Shown in pieces: positions 52,651-61,181 of a stretch of 64,000 nt of DNA (positions within the stretch are counted from its first letter, which is position 1; each line of letters begins with the position of its first letter). The notes under the pieces were generated by a model that was given only the letters and a program-made list of their open reading frames with translations, was not told the origin of the DNA and did no database searches. This DNA is from Sulfurimicrobium sp964552675. Its GTDB lineage: Bacteria > Pseudomonadota > Gammaproteobacteria > Burkholderiales > Sulfuricellaceae. The position numbers and the translations under genes were made by a program. The stretch covers positions 69,166-133,165 of the forward strand of contig CAZKHJ010000004.1 of assembly GCA_964552675.1 (NCBI GenBank), in the 5' to 3' direction.

Positions 52651-54258
52651 ATGAAAATCGCCATTGCCCAAATTAACTGTGTCGTTGGTGATCTTGATGG
52701 CAATGTCGCCAGGATCCTTGTTTATGCCAACCGCGCCAAGGCCATGGGCGCGGAAGTGATGTTGACGCCGGAATTGTCCCTGACCGGGTACCCGCCCGAG
52801 GATCTGCTGCTGCGGGACGGATTCTATGCTGCCTGCGACCAGGCATTATTTACGCTGGCGCGCCAGGTGAAGGGGATCAGCGTGGTGGTGGGCCATCCAC
52901 ACCAGGAGGGTGGCAAGCGCTATAACGCGGCTTCAGTACTGAAATCCGGCAAGGTGATCGCTACCTATCACAAGCAGAAACTGCCCAATCATTCCGTGTT
53001 TGACGAAGTACGCTATTTTTCGGGTGGTAGTGAAGCTTGCGTGTTTGAGCAGGGTGGGGTGAAATTCGGCATCAATATCTGCGCCGACATCTGGGAAGAG
53101 GGCGCGGCGACCTGTGCACTTGGCGCAGGGGCCGACGTGCTGCTGGTGCTCAATGCCTCTCCCTACCACATGAACAAACAGATTTCGCGCTATGAGGCGG
53201 TACGCGAGCGCATTGGTGAATGTGGCGTGGCGGTGTTTTATGCCAATCTGGTTGGCGGGCAGGATGAACTGGTATTTGATGGCGCCTCGTTTGTCATGGA
53301 TGGAAAAGGCCGCCTGGTGCACCAGATGCCGGCATTTGAGGAATCGCTGCGGGTGGTGGAACTGGAACAGGCTGTACCCCTTGGCGGGGAAATCGTGCCA
53401 GAGCATTCGCTGGAAGAGAATGTCTACCGGGCCCTGTGTCTGGGGGTTAAGGATTATGTCGGGAAAAATGGCTTCCCAGGTGTAGTGCTGGGCCTTTCGG
53501 GCGGAATCGATTCCGCGCTGGTGCTGGCGATTGCTGTTGATGCCCTGGGGGCGGAGAAAGTGCGGGCTGTGATGATGCCTTCACAGTTCACTGCCGATAT
53601 CAGCCTGCAGGATGCGGAGGCCATGGCTTCAACATTGGGCGTGCATTACAGCGAAATTTCCATAAAGCCGGTGTTCGATACTTTTCTCGACACCCTGGCC
53701 GATGAATTTGATGCTTTGCCATTTGATACCACCGAGGAAAATATCCAGGCGCGTATTCGTGGCACCTTGCTGATGGCGTTGTCCAACAAATACGGCGCCA
53801 TCGTCATCACCACCGGCAACAAGAGCGAGATGGCGGTGGGTTACGCAACGTTATACGGAGACATGGCGGGGGGATTCGCGGTGCTCAAGGATGTACCGAA
53901 AACTCTGGTTTACCGCCTTGCGAACTATCGCAACAACCTTGGCCGCGCCATACCGGAGCGTGTCATTACGCGGGCGCCCTCGGCTGAATTGCGCCAGGAC
54001 CAGACTGATCAGGACAGCCTGCCGCCCTACGAGATTCTGGATGCCATCATGGAAGCTTATGTCGAACATGATTTGTGTCCCCACGACATCATTGCGCAGG
54101 GGTTCGATGCGGGGGATGTACGGCGTGTGGTGAAACTGATCGATATCAGCGAATACAAGCGCCGCCAGTCACCGGTCGGAGTGCGCATCACACCACGAGG
54201 TTTTGGCAAGGACCGGCGTTATCCCATAACGTCAAAATACCGACCATGGAATCAATAA
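52651..54258 (+). CDS. nadE: Glutamine-dependent NAD+ synthetase
   Basis: 535 aa from the ATG at 52651 (MKIAIAQINCVVGDL, the usual beginning); an ATG seven codons earlier is possible. N-terminal nitrilase-type glutaminase domain (TPELSLTGYPPEDLL, catalytic Lys in KQKLPNHSVF and Cys in FGINICADIWEE) and C-terminal synthetase with LGLSGGIDSAL and TTGNKSEMAVGYATLYGDMAG. Makes NAD from nicotinate adenine dinucleotide. It precedes glnB with a 12-bp gap. Confidence 0.96.
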   Translation: MKIAIAQINCVVGDLDGNVARILVYANRAKAMGAEVMLTPELSLTGYPPEDLLLRDGFYAACDQALFTLARQVKGISVVVGHPHQEGGKRYNAASVLKSGKVIATYHKQKLPNHSVFDEVRYFSGGSEACVFEQGGVKFGINICADIWEEGAATCALGAGADVLLVLNASPYHMNKQISRYEAVRERIGECGVAVFYANLVGGQDELVFDGASFVMDGKGRLVHQMPAFEESLRVVELEQAVPLGGEIVPEHSLEENVYRALCLGVKDYVGKNGFPGVVLGLSGGIDSALVLAIAVDALGAEKVRAVMMPSQFTADISLQDAEAMASTLGVHYSEISIKPVFDTFLDTLADEFDALPFDTTEENIQARIRGTLLMALSNKYGAIVITTGNKSEMAVGYATLYGDMAGGFAVLKDVPKTLVYRLANYRNNLGRAIPERVITRAPSAELRQDQTDQDSLPPYEILDAIMEAYVEHDLCPHDIIAQGFDAGDVRRVVKLIDISEYKRRQSPVGVRITPRGFGKDRRYPITSKYRPWNQ

Positions 54259-54270
54259 CAGGAGAGTTGC

Positions 54271-54609
54271 ATGAAAAAGATCGAGGCCATCATCAAGCCA
54301 TTCAAGCTCGACGAAGTGCGTGAGGCGTTATCAGAAATTGGTGTTACCGGCCTGACCGTTACTGAGGTCAAGGGCTTCGGGCGGCAAAAGGGGCATACCG
54401 AACTCTATCGCGGCGCGGAATATGTGGTGGACTTCCTGCCCAAGGTAAAAATTGAAGTGGTGATTGCTGCTGCTCAGGTGGATGCGGTGCTTGAAGCTAT
54501 TGTCAACGCCGCGCGTACTGGCAAGATCGGCGATGGCAAGATTTTCGTGACGACGGTGGAAAAAGTCGTCCGGATCAGGACGGGCGAAACCGACGAAGCA
54601 GCAATTTGA
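54271..54609 (+). CDS. glnB: Nitrogen regulatory protein PII
   Basis: 112 aa, full length. Trimeric sensor of 2-oxoglutarate and energy charge. The T-loop tyrosine that is uridylylated is Tyr51 in ELYRGAEY, and the C-terminal signature TGKIGDGKIFV is present. Adjacent nadE and lack of an amtB gene suggest GlnB rather than GlnK. Confidence 0.95.
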   Translation: MKKIEAIIKPFKLDEVREALSEIGVTGLTVTEVKGFGRQKGHTELYRGAEYVVDFLPKVKIEVVIAAAQVDAVLEAIVNAARTGKIGDGKIFVTTVEKVVRIRTGETDEAAI

Positions 54610-54615
54610 ATTTCC

Positions 54616-55401
54616 TTACCAGAGCCGCCACCAGGGTTTCGCTGCCCTGGTGATGCTGCCCAGATACTTGCTGTTAGGGTAGTTCTGGGTCAACACGCGG
54701 CGCGCATCGTCGCTCAATTCGTTCAAACCCAGTGCATCATAGGATTTCACCATGATCACCAGCGCCTCTTCCGTGGCGGGTGCCTGAGGGTATTGCTGCA
54801 GCGCTACCTGGGCACGGCTCACCGCAGCGACGTGAGCACCGCGCCGGGCGTAGTAGCGGGCCACATGCACTTCGTACGAGGCAAGGGTGTTGACCAGGTA
54901 TTTCATGCGGGCGACTGCATCCGGCGCGTATTTGCTGTCGGGAAAGCGGGTGGCCAGTTCCCTGAAAGCCTCAAATGAGTCCTTTGCCGCCTTGGGATCG
55001 CGTTCGGACAGATCCTGGTCGGCGATGGCGCCAAGCAGCCCCAGATCCTCGTTGAAATTGGCCAGTCCTTTCAGGTAATAGGCGTAATCCACATTGGGAT
55101 GATTGGGGTGGAGCTTGATGAAGCGGTCGCAGGCGGCGATGGCCGACACCGGCTCATTGTCCTTGAAATAGGCATAAGCCACTTCAAGTTGAGATTGCTG
55201 CGCGTAACGCCCATAGGGATAGCGTGCTTCCAGGGTTTCAAAATATTTGATGGCCTTGCTATAGTTGCCATCGCCCATTTCATTTTTGGCTTCGCTGTAT
55301 AGCTTTTGCGCCGACCAGCCCTTGGTTTCATCATTGTTCTCGGGGAACAGGCCGCAACCGGCCACCAGCAACAGCAGAATTAGGGCTAAACTACGCTTCA
55401 T
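54616..55401 (-). CDS. bamD: Outer membrane assembly lipoprotein BamD
   Basis: 261 aa. Lipobox VAGC at residue 16, then a TPR protein (LYSEAKNEMGDGNYSKAIKYFETLEARYPYGRYAQQSQ). Essential BAM-complex subunit. It is divergent from rluD: the two ATG codons overlap within the sequence catg at 55399-55402. Confidence 0.95.
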   Translation of the reverse strand: MKRSLALILLLLVAGCGLFPENNDETKGWSAQKLYSEAKNEMGDGNYSKAIKYFETLEARYPYGRYAQQSQLEVAYAYFKDNEPVSAIAACDRFIKLHPNHPNVDYAYYLKGLANFNEDLGLLGAIADQDLSERDPKAAKDSFEAFRELATRFPDSKYAPDAVARMKYLVNTLASYEVHVARYYARRGAHVAAVSRAQVALQQYPQAPATEEALVIMVKSYDALGLNELSDDARRVLTQNYPNSKYLGSITRAAKPWWRLW

Positions 55402-56389
55402 GACTGAATCCGAAGAAAATTTTACCGATTATAACCGAAACGCTTCCCAACTCCAGTCCCTTCAACTGGAGATTCCCGCCGGAAGCAGCGGGTTACGCCT
55501 GGATCAGGCGCTTTCCGGCCTCCTCCCCGAATATTCGCGCAGCCGCCTGCAAAGCTGGATCAAGGACGGCCATGTCAGGCTGAATGGCGCTGCTGTCGTG
55601 CCCAGACATGTGGTGTGGGAAGGCGACCGGATCGAGGTGGAAACGCAGCCCGCCGCAGAGGAAGTCGCCTTCCGCCCGGAGGAAATCGCCCTCGATATCG
55701 TTTATGAAGATGATGCGCTGCTGGTGATCAATAAGCCTGCTGGCCTGGTGGTCCACCCCGGCAGCGGCAACTGGCAGGGAACCTTGCTCAATGCCTTGCT
55801 CCATCACGCGCCGCAACTGGCGGGTGTTCCCCGCGCCGGCATCGTCCACCGCCTCGACAAGGACACCAGCGGCCTGCTGGTGGTGGCCAAAACCCTGACC
55901 GCGCAGACCGATCTGGTGCGGCAGCTGCAGGCGCGCACAGTGAAGCGCGAATATCTCGCCGTGGTTCAGGGCGTGCCGGAACTGACGGGTAGCGTGGATG
56001 CGCCCATCGGCCGTCACCCTACCCAGCGCGTCAAGATGGCGGTGGTGCCTTCCGGCAAGCCGGCCGTGACCCATTTCACCCTGCTGGAATGTTTCGCTCA
56101 TTACAGTCTGGTGCAATGCCGGCTCGAAACCGGGCGCACCCATCAGATCAGAGTGCACATGCAGCATCTGGGGTTTCCCCTGCTGGGCGACCCGGTTTAT
56201 GCCGGCAAGGGCATGAATGTTCCTGTTCCCCTGAGAGAGGCAGTCAGGGGGTTTACGCGCCAGGCGCTGCATGCCGCACGGCTGGGGCTGATTCATCCTG
56301 GCAGCGGTGTGGCCATGGAATGGCGCGTCGAGATGCCGCCCGACATGACAAACCTGCTGGATGTGCTGAGGGCCGAAGACAGATGCTGA
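55400..56389 (+). CDS. rluD: 23S rRNA pseudouridine(1911/1915/1917) synthase
   Basis: 329 aa from the ATG at 55400. N-terminal S4 domain (LRLDQALSGLLPEYSRSRLQSWIKDGHVRLNG) and RluA-type catalytic domain with HRLDKDTSGLLVVAK. Its start overlaps that of bamD on the other strand, so its promoter must lie within bamD. It overlaps pgeF by 7 bp. Confidence 0.95.
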   Translation: MTESEENFTDYNRNASQLQSLQLEIPAGSSGLRLDQALSGLLPEYSRSRLQSWIKDGHVRLNGAAVVPRHVVWEGDRIEVETQPAAEEVAFRPEEIALDIVYEDDALLVINKPAGLVVHPGSGNWQGTLLNALLHHAPQLAGVPRAGIVHRLDKDTSGLLVVAKTLTAQTDLVRQLQARTVKREYLAVVQGVPELTGSVDAPIGRHPTQRVKMAVVPSGKPAVTHFTLLECFAHYSLVQCRLETGRTHQIRVHMQHLGFPLLGDPVYAGKGMNVPVPLREAVRGFTRQALHAARLGLIHPGSGVAMEWRVEMPPDMTNLLDVLRAEDRC

Positions 56390-57111
56390 GCAACTGCCTG
56401 CTTCCCGAATGGCCTGCGCCGGCCAACGTGCGCGCGCTGGTGACCTTGCGCCATGGCGGCATCAGCGCCCCTCCATATGCCAGCCTGAACCTTGGCGATC
56501 ATGTCGGTGATGATCCCCTGGCCGTGGCTGCCAACCGTGCCCGGCTGCGTGACATGCTGCCCAGCGAGCCGGTGTGGCTGAACCAGGTGCATGGCGTCGG
56601 CATTGTGAATGCGGCGGATGCGGCAGGTATTCCGCCGGCGGACGGCAGCTATAGCCGGATACCGGGAACCGTCTGTGCTGTGCTGACGGCAGACTGTCTC
56701 CCTGTTCTGTTCTGTGACCGGGCCGGATCTGTCGTGGCGGCGGCTCATGCCGGCTGGCGGGGGCTGGCCAATGGTGTGCTGGAGGCCGCCGTACACTCCA
56801 TGGCGGTGGATGCCGGAGAAATCCTGGCCTGGCTCGGCCCGGCCATCGGGCCACAGTCATTCGAAGTGGGGGATGAAGTGCGCGAGGTATTCATGCGTTT
56901 TGCACCCGAAGCGGAGCTTGCCTTCCGCCCGCACAACGACGGCAAATGGCTGGCGGATATTTTCCTGCTGGCACGCCAGCGCCTGGCTCGCGTAGGAATA
57001 AGCCAGGTGTCTGGTGGCGGGGAGTGTACTTACCGCGACCATGAGCGTTTCTACTCCTACCGCCGTGAGGGTACGACAGGCCGGATGGGGGCACTGATCT
57101 GGCTGCTGTGA
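56383..57111 (+). CDS. pgeF: Peptidoglycan editing factor / laccase-domain protein (YfiH)
   Basis: 242 aa from the ATG at 56383, inside the end of rluD. Multicopper-like YfiH fold: WLNQVHGVGIV, TADCLPVLFCD and AAAHAGWRGLANGVLEA carry the zinc/copper ligands. Proteins of this family remove wrongly incorporated residues from peptidoglycan precursors and were formerly called polyphenol oxidases. rluD-pgeF is a common pair. Confidence 0.94.
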   Translation: MLSNCLLPEWPAPANVRALVTLRHGGISAPPYASLNLGDHVGDDPLAVAANRARLRDMLPSEPVWLNQVHGVGIVNAADAAGIPPADGSYSRIPGTVCAVLTADCLPVLFCDRAGSVVAAAHAGWRGLANGVLEAAVHSMAVDAGEILAWLGPAIGPQSFEVGDEVREVFMRFAPEAELAFRPHNDGKWLADIFLLARQRLARVGISQVSGGGECTYRDHERFYSYRREGTTGRMGALIWLL

Positions 57112-57138
57112 TTGTGTGCCCGAGCGAGGTTCGTGGCC

Positions 57139-58092
57139 CTATTTGCCGGCAATCCAGAACTCGTGGTCCATGCTGAGAAATTCATCGTAGGGTATGTAAT
57201 GGGAGCCGTCGCAGGAAAAGGTCAGGCCGACAATGCCATTGAAGATATTCAGCGTTGCGGAACGCAGATAGAACATTTCATCCATCAGGCGCAGGCCGCG
57301 AAAGGTGTCCAGCACAGCGCGGATTTGCTCGGCGGGTACCAGGGCGTCGGCAGGGTAGGGCGTGCGTGGATAAACCAGGCAGATGTCGGGGTCGATCAAT
57401 TCCCTGATGTCCAGCAGGCGGTAGCGATAAGGATCCTGCATGACCCAGATCACGGCACGGCTGCTGGAAAAATGCAGGATTACGTGATACACGCCGTGAT
57501 ACAGCATCAATTCGGACAGCACGCCCAGCACGGTGTCAATCTGCCGGTCCATTTCGCTGTCAGAGCGGGTCTGGTGGAATACGGTGCCGCGAATCGAGGG
57601 GTCGCCCTTGATCTGGCGCCAGTATCTCGGTTCCTCATACAGCTTGCGCGTCAGCGGCAGGTCGCGCAGGCCGAAATAGGCGCCGATGTAGCCCAGCATG
57701 TTGCCCGCCGGGTCGCGCACGACCTGGAGTGCGGTGAGGGAGGGGCGGCGCTCGCGCAGGCTGATGTAGGCATCCGACAGCAGCAGGGATGTGCCGGGAG
57801 CGATTTCCCCCATGTAGGGGCGATTGGAGCGGTCCCGGCCGAAGCCTTCCAGCAGTCCTTCGTGGCTGACGTTGTCGCTGATCTGGACGGCGTGGGTATC
57901 GAGCGCGTAGAGGTGCTTGCAGTAGGGTAGACTTTTCAGTGCTTCGCCCAGCAGTTCGTTGAGCCGGTTACGATCTCCCCAGGCCTGGCTGCAATTGGCG
58001 GCCAGCTGCTGCAGCGGTTCCCGCAGCATGCCGATGAGCGCTTCACGCTGATGGGCGATGCCGGCCTGCAAGTTTTCACTGGGTGGTTTCAT
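57139..58092 (-). CDS. Stand-alone Cache/PDC-type sensor protein
   Basis: 317 aa, no signal peptide or membrane helix. The middle (about 60-150; YALDTHAVQISDNVS, RSNRPYMGEI, LSDAYISLRERRPSLTALQVVRD, GNMLGYIGAYFGLRDL) reads as a PDC/Cache ligand-binding domain, which is normally extracytoplasmic and joined to a signalling output. Here no output domain is present; the C-terminal half (DTVLGVLSELMLYHGVYHVILHFSSS) is of unknown fold. It is followed on the same strand by nothing close and preceded, 7 bp away, by the thioredoxin-TPR gene, so the two may be co-transcribed. Confidence 0.75.
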   Translation of the reverse strand: MKPPSENLQAGIAHQREALIGMLREPLQQLAANCSQAWGDRNRLNELLGEALKSLPYCKHLYALDTHAVQISDNVSHEGLLEGFGRDRSNRPYMGEIAPGTSLLLSDAYISLRERRPSLTALQVVRDPAGNMLGYIGAYFGLRDLPLTRKLYEEPRYWRQIKGDPSIRGTVFHQTRSDSEMDRQIDTVLGVLSELMLYHGVYHVILHFSSSRAVIWVMQDPYRYRLLDIRELIDPDICLVYPRTPYPADALVPAEQIRAVLDTFRGLRLMDEMFYLRSATLNIFNGIVGLTFSCDGSHYIPYDEFLSMDHEFWIAGK

Positions 58093-58099
58093 TTATGCC

Positions 58100-58954
58100 T
58101 CAATTCAGTGCGCTCGCCAGGAGGCGGCGGTATTTGCTCACCAGCGGGCCCTGTCCGCCGAGCAGGGTAAAGACCGAGAGCATGGTCTTGCGTCCGGCGT
58201 CATCGCCAAAGCCGCGATCACGGCGGATGATTTCGAGCAATTGTTCCAGCGCCGCTTCATATTCCTGCCGGGCGACCAGCAGGCTGGCCAGTTCCATGCG
58301 CGCGGCCAGATCGTTCTCGTCGGCAGCGATTTTCTGCGCCAGCGCTGCGGCATCGCCACTGGCGCCTTTTTCGGCAAATTCCAGCCGCGCGAGCAGGGCA
58401 GTTACCTGATCTTCGCGGCGGGCATCCGGATTCAGGCTGTTCAGCAGCCGGCGTGCTTCTGCGGTTTCTCCACTGTCGAGCATGATAGCGGCGGCAGAAA
58501 TGCGGATTTTTTCGTTGCTCGGGTCTTGTGCCGAGGCCTCCGCCAGGCGTTGCAGGGCTTGTGCGGCTTCGCCCTGCCGGTAGAGCTCCTCGGCTTCCAG
58601 ACGCAGTGCTTCGCCGGGGGAGGGAATGATGCGTTGCAGAAACTCCCTGATCTGTCCTTCCGGCAGGGCGCCGCTGAATTCGTCCACGATTTCGCCGTTG
58701 ATGAAGGCCTTCACCGCCGGCACGCCACGGATGCCGTAACTCATCGCCAGTTGCTGGTTGGCGTCGGTTTCAAGCAGGGCGAGAAAGAATTTTCCCTGAT
58801 ATTCGTCGGCCAGTTTTTCCAGCAGGGGCTTGAGCACCTTGCACGGGCCGCACCAGGTAGCCCAGAAATCCACCAGTACCGGTGTCTGAAATGACCGCTC
58901 GATAACGGCTTGCTGGAAATCGGCTTCGTTGACGTCGGCAGCAAAGGGGGGCAT
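58100..58954 (-). CDS. Thioredoxin-TPR fusion protein (CnoX/YbbN-like)
   Basis: 284 aa. Residues 1-110 are a thioredoxin domain with the active-site WCGPCK at about 34-39; the rest is a TPR-like helical region (EELYRQGEAAQALQRLAEASAQDPSN). It matches YbbN/CnoX, a chaperedoxin that protects proteins from oxidative damage and hands them to GroEL. E. coli YbbN lacks the CxxC; here it is intact, so redox activity is likely. Confidence 0.9.
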   Translation of the reverse strand: MPPFAADVNEADFQQAVIERSFQTPVLVDFWATWCGPCKVLKPLLEKLADEYQGKFFLALLETDANQQLAMSYGIRGVPAVKAFINGEIVDEFSGALPEGQIREFLQRIIPSPGEALRLEAEELYRQGEAAQALQRLAEASAQDPSNEKIRISAAAIMLDSGETAEARRLLNSLNPDARREDQVTALLARLEFAEKGASGDAAALAQKIAADENDLAARMELASLLVARQEYEAALEQLLEIIRRDRGFGDDAGRKTMLSVFTLLGGQGPLVSKYRRLLASALN

Positions 58955-59004
58955 GAATGACTCCGTTGGGTGGCAGTCCGGCCAATATCATGGCAAAACG
59001 GCGG

Positions 59005-59048
59005 ATTTTCAAGAATGCCGGATGCTTTGATCCGAAATTCTTGAAAAT
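59005..59048. repeat. Inverted repeat between divergent cnoX-like gene and uvrC
   Basis: attttcaagaat (59005-59016) and attcttgaaaat (59037-59048) pair perfectly over 12 bp, with an inner 5-bp stem (59019-59023 with 59030-59034). It lies in the 159-bp divergent intergenic region and could be an operator or an interspersed palindrome. Confidence 0.6.
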
Positions 59049-59113
59049 GGCATTCGCCGCCTTTATGCTTCCGCTCCGGACGACAGCGTAATACGATAAC
59101 ATGCCGACGAGTG

Positions 59114-60913
59114 ATGTTCGATAGCAAACCCCTTCTCTCCAGCCTGCCCCATCTGCCCGGGGTATACCGCATGTTCAATGCAGCGGGAGAGGTGATTTAT
59201 GTCGGCAAGGCGCGCGACCTGAAGAGGCGTGTTTCCTCCTATTTCCAGAAAACCGACCTGATTCCACGCACCCGCCTGATGGTGTCGCAGATCGCCTCGA
59301 TCGAAACCACCGTGACGCGCAGCGAGGCGGAAGCGCTGCTGCTGGAAAACAACCTGATCAAGTCGCTTGCCCCGCGTTTCAACATCCTGTTTCGCGATGA
59401 CAAGTCCTATCCCTACATCGTCCTTACCGGCCACCGTTTTCCCCGCCTCGGCTATTACCGTGGTGCGCAGCACAAGGGCAACCAGTATTTCGGGCCCTTT
59501 CCCAATGCTGGCGCGGTGAAGGAGAGCATCCAGCTGTTGCAGAAAGTGTTCCGCCTGCGCACCTGCGAGGACAGCGTGTTCAACAACCGCTCGCGCCCTT
59601 GCCTGCTGCACCAGATCCAGCGCTGCACCGCGCCCTGTGTCGGACTGATTGACCCGGAAAGCTATCGTGCCGACGTGCACAATGCCGCCCTGTTCATGCT
59701 GGGCAAGGACAATCAGGTGATGGATGCGATCACGGAAAAAATGCAGGCAGCGGCAGAGGCTTTCCGTTATGAGGAAGCGGCGGTATTCCGTGACCAGATC
59801 GGAGCGCTGCGCCGGGTGCAGGAGAAGCAGTATGTCAGCAGCGGCAGCGGAGCGGATGCCGATATCGTAGCCTGTCACGAACAGCAGGGCATGGTGTGCG
59901 TCAACCTGGTCATGGTGCGGGGCGGACGCCATCTCGGCGACAAGAGTTTTTTTCCCAGCAATGCCACGCAATGGGATACTGCTGCGGCGCTGGAGGCTTT
60001 CCTCGGCCAGCATTACCTGAACCAGCCGGTGCCACGGCAGATTCTGGTCAGCGAGGACATCGACGGAGAAGCGCTGGAAACCATGCTGGGCGAGCAGGCG
60101 CGGCACAAGGTCCAGATTGCCTGGCGCGTGACTGGCGAGCGCCGGGTGTGGGTGGACATGGCGCTCACCAATGCACGCCTGGCGGTGGAGCAGCGCCTCA
60201 GCCAGCAGGCCAACCAGGAAGCACGGCTGGCTGCCCTGCAGCAGGCGCTTGAACTGGAGCCCGGCTTGCAGCGCATCGAATGCTTCGACATCAGTCATAC
60301 CATGGGTGAGGCGACCGTGGCCTCGTGCGTGGTGTTTGACCAAGGCGACATGCGCAGTGGCGAATACCGCCGCTACAATATCGGCGGCATCACGCCGGGG
60401 GACGATTACGCCGCCATGCGTGATGCATTGCAGCGCCGCTACAGCAAGATCGCGGCGGGCGAAGGGCGGATGCCGGACCTGATCCTGATCGACGGCGGCA
60501 AGGGACAGCTCGGCAGCGCGATGGAAATTCTGACCGATCTGGGCCTGAACGACGTGGCGGTGATCGGCGTGGCCAAGGGCGAGGCGCGCAAGCCCGGCCT
60601 GGAGCAGCTTGTTTTCCCGAAGCGCGACAAAGCGTTACAATTGCCCAAGGATAGCCCGGCACTGCACCTGATCCAGCAAATCCGCGACGAAGCGCATCGT
60701 TTTGCCATCAGTGGTCATCGCGCCAAGCGTGGCAAGGCACGCACCCATTCATCCCTGGAGGAGATCGGTGGCGTTGGCGCCAAGCGGCGGCAACGCCTGC
60801 TGGCCCGTTTCGGCGGGCTGAAGGGTGTGCTCGCCGCCAATGTGGATGAACTGGCACAAGTGGAAGGCATCAGCCGCACGCTGGCGGAAAAAATTTATCA
60901 GGAACTGCATTAG
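59114..60913 (+). CDS. uvrC: Excinuclease ABC subunit C
   Basis: 599 aa from the ATG at 59114 (a GTG just before it is also in frame). Makes both incisions in nucleotide excision repair. GIY-YIG nuclease (PGVYRMFNAAGEVIYVGKARDLKRR), UvrB-binding UVR motif (about 204-239), RNase H-like domain (ECFDISHTMGEATVAS) and C-terminal helix-hairpin-helices. The TAG stop at 60911-60913 is formed by the first bases of the nested inverted-repeat element. Confidence 0.96.
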   Translation: MFDSKPLLSSLPHLPGVYRMFNAAGEVIYVGKARDLKRRVSSYFQKTDLIPRTRLMVSQIASIETTVTRSEAEALLLENNLIKSLAPRFNILFRDDKSYPYIVLTGHRFPRLGYYRGAQHKGNQYFGPFPNAGAVKESIQLLQKVFRLRTCEDSVFNNRSRPCLLHQIQRCTAPCVGLIDPESYRADVHNAALFMLGKDNQVMDAITEKMQAAAEAFRYEEAAVFRDQIGALRRVQEKQYVSSGSGADADIVACHEQQGMVCVNLVMVRGGRHLGDKSFFPSNATQWDTAAALEAFLGQHYLNQPVPRQILVSEDIDGEALETMLGEQARHKVQIAWRVTGERRVWVDMALTNARLAVEQRLSQQANQEARLAALQQALELEPGLQRIECFDISHTMGEATVASCVVFDQGDMRSGEYRRYNIGGITPGDDYAAMRDALQRRYSKIAAGEGRMPDLILIDGGKGQLGSAMEILTDLGLNDVAVIGVAKGEARKPGLEQLVFPKRDKALQLPKDSPALHLIQQIRDEAHRFAISGHRAKRGKARTHSSLEEIGGVGAKRRQRLLARFGGLKGVLAANVDELAQVEGISRTLAEKIYQELH

Positions 60914-61181
60914 GGCGTGTTCACAGTAATTTCACAACTGCGTTGCTGCAAGAACGCGATGGCTGCAAGGCGCGAGGCGAAGCCAATGGTTATTCCATTG
61001 GCGAGCCGAGTAACGCCGCAGACGCGCGTTCTTGCAGCAACCCTACGGGACGGGGGCGATTTGGGCGCCCTCCTTTGTCGCAAGCCGCTTGAAATGGCTT
61101 GCATTTCGGCGCGTCTTGCTTCGTGGATGGCATCCCAAATCGCCCCCGTCGCAGATGCGAAATTACTGTGAACACGCCCTA
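60911..61181. repeat. 271-bp element with terminal and nested inverted repeats
   Basis: Ends are perfect 23-bp inverted repeats: 60911-60933 and 61159-61181, bounded by TA at both sides. Inside are two further perfect 17-bp stems, 60942-60958 with 61025-61041 and 61049-61065 with 61134-61150, and each arm has its own apex hairpin (60983-60989 with 60995-61001; 61081-61086 with 61096-61101). The whole folds as a closed stem with two branches. It contains no plausible gene and lies exactly between uvrC and pgsA. It looks like a non-autonomous TA-flanked element (MITE-like) or a structured RNA. Confidence 0.85.

Noticed and set aside
60917..61175. Short open frames within the 271-bp repeat element
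   Set aside because: They read through the palindromic arms (both begin MFTVIS from the two ends) and so are produced by the repeat symmetry, not by coding selection.
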